NCBI GenBank assembly: GCA_003162995.1
Contig: PLUZ01000219.1
Span: 167 to 11,611 of the forward strand
Reading direction: 5' to 3'
DNA: 11,445 bases
Source of the DNA: Methylocapsa sp.
Lineage (GTDB): Bacteria; Pseudomonadota; Alphaproteobacteria; Rhizobiales; Beijerinckiaceae
Part shown: positions 9,131 through 11,445 of the stretch, piece after piece
Layout of the letters: each line of letters begins with the position of its first letter
How positions within the stretch are numbered: position 1 is the first letter of the stretch
The notes under the pieces: model-generated
Told to the model about the DNA's origin: nothing
What the model saw: only the letters and a program-made list of their open reading frames with translations
Database searches by the model: none
Translations under genes and position numbers: made by a program

Positions 9131-9434
9131 GGCAGATAATCTCCACGATCCCGGCCAGCGGAATATGGATCCAGTCCGGGCGATTGGCAGCCTCGTAACA
9201 AATCTTGTAGAGCGCCTTTTCCAGCACAGATATCTCGATCAATTGGCTGAACGAAGCCTCGTTGCGCGGAAACGAGGGACAATCGCCGATCGCGGCGCGA
9301 TAGCCGGCAAGAAACACCTGTTCGGCGCGCCGACGCCAGTCCTCGCTCCTTAGCTGTAGCGCGCCGCGCGACTCGGGACGGATCGCGTCGTGCTCGTACA
9401 AGGCGGACGCCGCTGCGTAATCGAGCGAATGCAC
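9120..9434 (-). pseudogene. Maltokinase C-terminal tail, remnant of TreS-maltokinase fusion
   Basis: The 104 residues match only the C-terminal end of bacterial maltokinase (Pep2/Mak), which in many alphaproteobacteria is fused to trehalose synthase TreS directly upstream of glgB. Recognisable blocks are HSLDYAAASALYEHD, AEQVFLAGYRAAIGD and [20 protein letters not shown] followed by [10 protein letters not shown]. The whole TreS domain and the kinase ATP and catalytic regions are absent, so it cannot make maltose or maltose-1-phosphate. The frame opens with GTG directly after the TAG of the DUF2934 gene and in the same frame; a GGAGG lies 11 nt upstream, so re-initiation is possible. The 3' end overlaps glgB by 11 nt, as expected of the ancestral arrangement. 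The fragment has no internal stops and keeps conserved residues, so the loss may be recent or the tail may be retained for coupling. It could be annotated as a short CDS by automatic pipelines. Confidence 0.85.
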
Positions 9435-9563
9435 CTACCGTGTTGCCTCCAACTCGCCCTCTGCGCGGAGCCAATGCTCGAGGTCTCCTCCGGTCGGCCG
9501 ACCCTCCAGCTCCCACATGGTATAGGCTCGCTTCGCGATCTCGGTGTGACGATCGGGTAACAT
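9435..9563 (-). CDS. DUF2934 small protein
   Basis: A 42-aa protein reading from RHTEIAKRAYTMWELEGRPT to GGDLEHWLRAEGELEATR. The pattern 'IxxRAYxxWExEGRPxGxDLEHWLRAExEL' is the DUF2934 family, tiny helical proteins common in Rhizobiales and often found within glg/tre clusters; their function is unknown to me. It is too short for most ORF calls. Support comes from the family pattern and an excellent AGGAGG 9 nt before the ATG, part of which overlaps the glgA stop. It follows glgA by 13 nt and its TAG abuts the GTG of the maltokinase tail in the same frame, so readthrough would give a 147-residue fusion. A role as a small accessory protein of the glycogen operon is only inferred from location. 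Confidence 0.85.
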   Translation of the reverse strand: MLPDRHTEIAKRAYTMWELEGRPTGGDLEHWLRAEGELEATR

Positions 9564-9572
9564 CGCACGCCC

Positions 9573-9578
9573 CCTCCT
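9573..9578 (-). promoter_or_regulatory. Strong ribosome-binding site of the DUF2934 gene
   Basis: A perfect AGGAGG, continuing into a G-run, 9 nt before the ATG at 9563. It shares two bases with the glgA stop codon TAG (9579-9577), so ribosomes finishing glgA pass directly over it. Confidence 0.75.
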
Positions 9579-11085
9579 ATCCAGCAGCCTTTTCGAGTAT
9601 GGGGTCGGCTGTCACTGCCTCAGATATCGCGGCTGCCTGTGGCGTTAGGTCGTGGTAAAGCGCAAGATAGCGGCGCGCTGATTCCGACCAACCGAAATCC
9701 TGAGCCATCGCCTGTCGCTGCACCTTGCGCCAAGCCAAGGGCTGCCGGTAGAGCGCCAGCGCCCGTTCGATGCAGAGAAGCATATCGGCACTATTCGCGC
9801 TCTCGAACGCGAACCCCGTTGCCGTACCTTGACGGACCGAACGTTCGGCCGTGTCCACTATGGTATCGCAGAGGCCGCCTGTGTTTCTCACGACGGGCAA
9901 GGTGCCGTAGCGCATCGCATAAAGCTGCGTGAGCCCGCACGGCTCGAAACGGGCCGGATGAAGCAAGATGTCGCCGGCCGCCAGAACCCTGTGCGCAAGC
10001 GGCTCCTCGTAGCCGATGCGGACCGCGATCTGCCCCGGGTGGTGGCGCGCCGCTAGCTCAAAGCGCTCTTCGAGGAGGCAATCTCCGTCCCCGACCAGCG
10101 CGCATTGGGCGCCACTCTCGATGATCCTGGGCAACGCAACGGCAACCACATCCGCCATCTTCTGTTCCGTGATCCTGCTCACAAGAACGACGAGCGCAGC
10201 CTCCGCATCCACTTCAAGACCGAGTTCCGCTTGCAGCGCCGTCTTGCATACCCGCTTGCCGGCGATGTTTTGCAAATTGAAGTTGGCGGGGAGATGGGCG
10301 TCGGTTGCGGGATCCCAAATCCGGTAATCTGCCCCATTGAGGATGCCGACGAGATCTTTCGCGCGACGTTGCAGCAGCCCTTCGAGCCCGCAACCATATT
10401 CGGCAGTGAGAATCTCCCGCGCATATGTGGGGCTCACGGTTGTAAGACGATCGCTATAGCTGATGCCGGCTTTGAGGAACGAGATCTTGCCATAGAACTC
10501 AAGCCCCTCCGGGATAGGGCTGTCGCCAGGAAGGCCGAGCTGGGGATAGAGGCCAGCGGGAAACAGACCCTGAAAGGCGAGGTTGTGCATCGTGAACACT
10601 GTCGCAGGCCTTTGGCCGGAGGTTCCGGCCACGATCGCCGGCAGTAGGCCGGCATGCCAATCGTTGGCATGGACAATGTCGGCCCGCCAATTCGGCAATA
10701 GCAAGCCGAGCGAAAGTCGAGCAGCGACATGGTTGAACACTGCGAAGCGTTGCGCATTGTCAGGCCAGTCTTGCTCATTCTCGTCCTGGTAGGGGCCGCC
10801 GGAACGCCGAAACAGCGAAGGGCAGTCGACGAGCCAGAGGGGGAGGGCTGTGTCAGGTGTGAGCGCGGAGATCAGCCGCATCGGACCTGCACCCATGAAA
10901 TCCGCGAGCTCAACCTTCACCGACTTGTCGGCTGCGGATTCGATGGCTTTCGGATAGCCCGGGAGCAGGAGCTGTATCTCGACACCGAGCGCGGTCAGCA
11001 CCTTTGGAAGCGCCGCACTTACATCCGCGAGGCCGCCGGTCTTGACGAGAGGGTAAATCTCGGAGGATACGAAGAGCACACGCAT
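9577..11085 (-). CDS. glgA: Glycogen synthase GlgA (ADP-glucose, GT5)
   Basis: GlgA transfers glucose from ADP-glucose to the non-reducing end of an alpha-1,4-glucan, elongating glycogen in the cytosol. The 502-aa length fits bacterial GT5 enzymes. The N-terminus reads MRVLFVSSEIYPLVKTGGLA, with KTGGLADV at residues 15-22 (ADP-glucose site). Further motifs are VHANDWHAGLLPA (about 139-151), FTMHNLAFQG, GILNGADYRIWDP, SRITEQKMADVV (about 303-314, replacing the common QKGLD), and ARFEPCGLTQLYAMRYG with the catalytic-loop E381, then RNTGGLCDTI. The frame opens at a TTG at 11109, but GGAG sits 3 and 6 nt before two tandem ATGs at 11088 and 11085. I choose 11085 because it gives the family N-terminus and a TGATG overlap with a 27-codon ORF upstream. 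No glgC lies beside it in this window, so the ADP-glucose supply must be encoded elsewhere. Confidence 0.96.
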   Translation of the reverse strand: MRVLFVSSEIYPLVKTGGLADVSAALPKVLTALGVEIQLLLPGYPKAIESAADKSVKVELADFMGAGPMRLISALTPDTALPLWLVDCPSLFRRSGGPYQDENEQDWPDNAQRFAVFNHVAARLSLGLLLPNWRADIVHANDWHAGLLPAIVAGTSGQRPATVFTMHNLAFQGLFPAGLYPQLGLPGDSPIPEGLEFYGKISFLKAGISYSDRLTTVSPTYAREILTAEYGCGLEGLLQRRAKDLVGILNGADYRIWDPATDAHLPANFNLQNIAGKRVCKTALQAELGLEVDAEAALVVLVSRITEQKMADVVAVALPRIIESGAQCALVGDGDCLLEERFELAARHHPGQIAVRIGYEEPLAHRVLAAGDILLHPARFEPCGLTQLYAMRYGTLPVVRNTGGLCDTIVDTAERSVRQGTATGFAFESANSADMLLCIERALALYRQPLAWRKVQRQAMAQDFGWSESARRYLALYHDLTPQAAAISEAVTADPILEKAAG

Positions 11086-11168
11086 CATGGTCTCCACAAA
11101 GCGTGGCAATTCCGGGGCTTCATCATCTTGTCAACGCCGTCGTTTCGTTTGATTTCGGCTTCGTCCAT
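11085..11168 (-). CDS. Putative 27-aa leader/small protein overlapping glgA
   Basis: A 27-codon ORF beginning MDEAEIKRND and ending CHALWRP. I recognise no family. Its support is positional: GGGAGG lies exactly 8 nt before the ATG, a better signal than the glgA one, and its TGA overlaps the glgA start as TGATG, the arrangement expected for translational coupling. The peptide is charged in its first half, with one Cys and one Trp near its C-terminus. It may be a real small protein, or an upstream ORF that sets the level of glgA translation. The run of codons is too short to judge by composition, so coding status is uncertain. Confidence 0.45.
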   Translation of the reverse strand: MDEAEIKRNDGVDKMMKPRNCHALWRP

Positions 11169-11176
11169 AACGGCAG

Positions 11177-11182
11177 CCTCCC
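11177..11182 (-). promoter_or_regulatory. Ribosome-binding site of the 27-aa ORF
   Basis: GGGAGG on the minus strand, 8 nt before the ATG at 11168. This is the best Shine-Dalgarno in the glgA leader region and is the main reason to take the small ORF seriously. Confidence 0.5.
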
Positions 11183-11218
11183 ACTAGTCTTGTTTGTTAG
11201 CTCGTTGAGGGGGCGTTG

Positions 11219-11238
11219 TCGGTAATGTACATTACCGA
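11219..11238. promoter_or_regulatory. Perfect 20-bp palindrome upstream of the glg/tre operon (candidate operator)
   Basis: TCGGTAATGTACATTACCGA equals its own reverse complement over all 20 bases; the flanking pair (G11218/T11239) breaks the symmetry. It lies 19 nt after the stop of the Crp/Fnr-type gene and about 50 nt before the 27-codon ORF, where an operator for the glgA operon would be. As RNA it could fold with an 8-bp stem and GTAC loop, but no U-run follows on the minus strand (CAACGCCCCC), so an intrinsic terminator is unlikely. A dyad of this kind is typical of a homodimeric regulator. The regulator is unknown: it is not the TGTGA-N6-TCACA Crp site or TTGAT-N4-ATCAA Fnr site. I could not identify -35/-10 boxes with confidence around it. 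Confidence 0.6.
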
Positions 11239-11257
11239 TTAGATGGGGGCTCGCTTT

Positions 11258-11445
11258 TTACGCGTATGTTTTGGGAAGGTGGAAAGTGATGCGCGACCGG
11301 ACCAACTGATAACATTCACAAGATGCCTCCACGAGTCCCTGCCGATTAAGTATCGTGACTTGCCGTCGGCCGCGCGCAATCACACCGGCACGTTCCAACA
11401 CCCGCGCAGCATTCGTTATGGCCTTGTCATATGTGGACATCCGAT
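11258..11445 (-). CDS. Crp/Fnr-family transcriptional regulator, C-terminal end (5' end beyond window)
   Basis: The frame is open to the right edge and ends in TAA at 11258. The visible ~62 residues match the end of the Crp-type winged-helix domain: MSTYDKAITNAARVLERAGV at the position of the recognition helix, IARGRRQVTILNRQGL as the wing, then EASCECYQLVRSRITFHLPK. The 'tandem helix - (R)G-x-I-x-I-x-(D/N)R-x-L - xxSCECY' arrangement is common in rhizobial Crp/Fnr-like regulators. An ATG at 11440 would give a 60-aa protein, but it would begin inside the helix-turn-helix, so the real start is upstream. The cyclic-nucleotide-binding-like domain is not visible, so the effector is unknown. The gene is co-directional with glgA, 89 nt before the 27-codon ORF, and could control the operon; that is inference. 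Confidence 0.8.
   Translation of the reverse strand, partial: RMSTYDKAITNAARVLERAGVIARGRRQVTILNRQGLVEASCECYQLVRSRITFHLPKTYA

Noticed and set aside
9106..9516. Minus-strand 136-codon frame, Arg/Ala-rich
   Set aside because: It is an out-of-frame shadow over the DUF2934 gene and the maltokinase tail, both of which carry family patterns in the other frame.
11219..11238. The 20-bp palindrome as a terminator of the Crp/Fnr-type gene
   Set aside because: The stem is good but it is followed by a C-rich stretch, not a U-run. An operator is the better reading.
11258..11440. A stand-alone 60-aa gene starting at the ATG at 11440
   Set aside because: The frame is open through the right edge and the ATG falls inside a helix-turn-helix, so this is the tail of a larger regulator.
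11258..11445. EcfG-type (GGAAC-N16/17-CGTT) stress promoter for the operon
   Set aside because: A GGAAC occurs on the minus strand inside the regulator's coding sequence, but no CGTT follows at the required spacing.

Overview
The window looks like part of an alphaproteobacterial chromosome, most likely Hyphomicrobiales and perhaps Bradyrhizobium-like. The reasons are the high GC (about 60% by eye), the glg/tre gene order, a tiny DUF2934 gene inside a glycogen operon, and a Crp/Fnr-type tail with an 'ASCECYQLV' ending. The genus is an inference. Every gene I can support lies on the minus strand, so transcription runs from the right end (about 11.2 kb) to the left edge.

Layout in transcription order. 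11445-11258: the C-terminal end of a Crp/Fnr-family regulator, cut by the right edge. 11257-11169: a short intergenic region with a perfect 20-bp palindrome. 11168-11085: a 27-codon ORF with a strong ribosome-binding site, whose stop overlaps the glgA start. 11085-9577: glgA, glycogen synthase. 9563-9435: a 42-aa DUF2934 protein. 9434-9120: a 104-aa fragment that is only the C-terminal tail of the maltokinase half of a TreS-maltokinase fusion. 9130-6914: glgB, branching enzyme. 6885-4651: glgX, debranching enzyme. 4565-4254: an unrecognised small, possibly winged-helix, protein in lower-GC DNA. 4225-3732: a truncated and frameshifted second glgX. 3735-1951: treZ. 1954-1: treY, cut by the left edge.

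How the genes work together. GlgA extends and GlgB branches the alpha-1,4-glucan, and GlgX trims the branches. TreY turns the reducing end of a linear maltodextrin into a trehalosyl unit and TreZ releases trehalose. The intact genes therefore encode glycogen synthesis plus a glycogen-to-trehalose route. No glgC, glgP or full treS is present here.

The unusual part is the pattern of decay. Two ancestral genes (treS-maltokinase and a glgX paralogue) have lost their 5' portions. In both cases the 3' tail that overlaps the next intact gene (glgB, treZ) survives as a readable frame. The glgX tail also carries a frameshift that a single missing base, in an expected TGG tryptophan codon, explains exactly. 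A low-GC novel gene sits directly beside this scar. I see no CRISPR array, tRNA, rRNA, transposase or intrinsic terminator.
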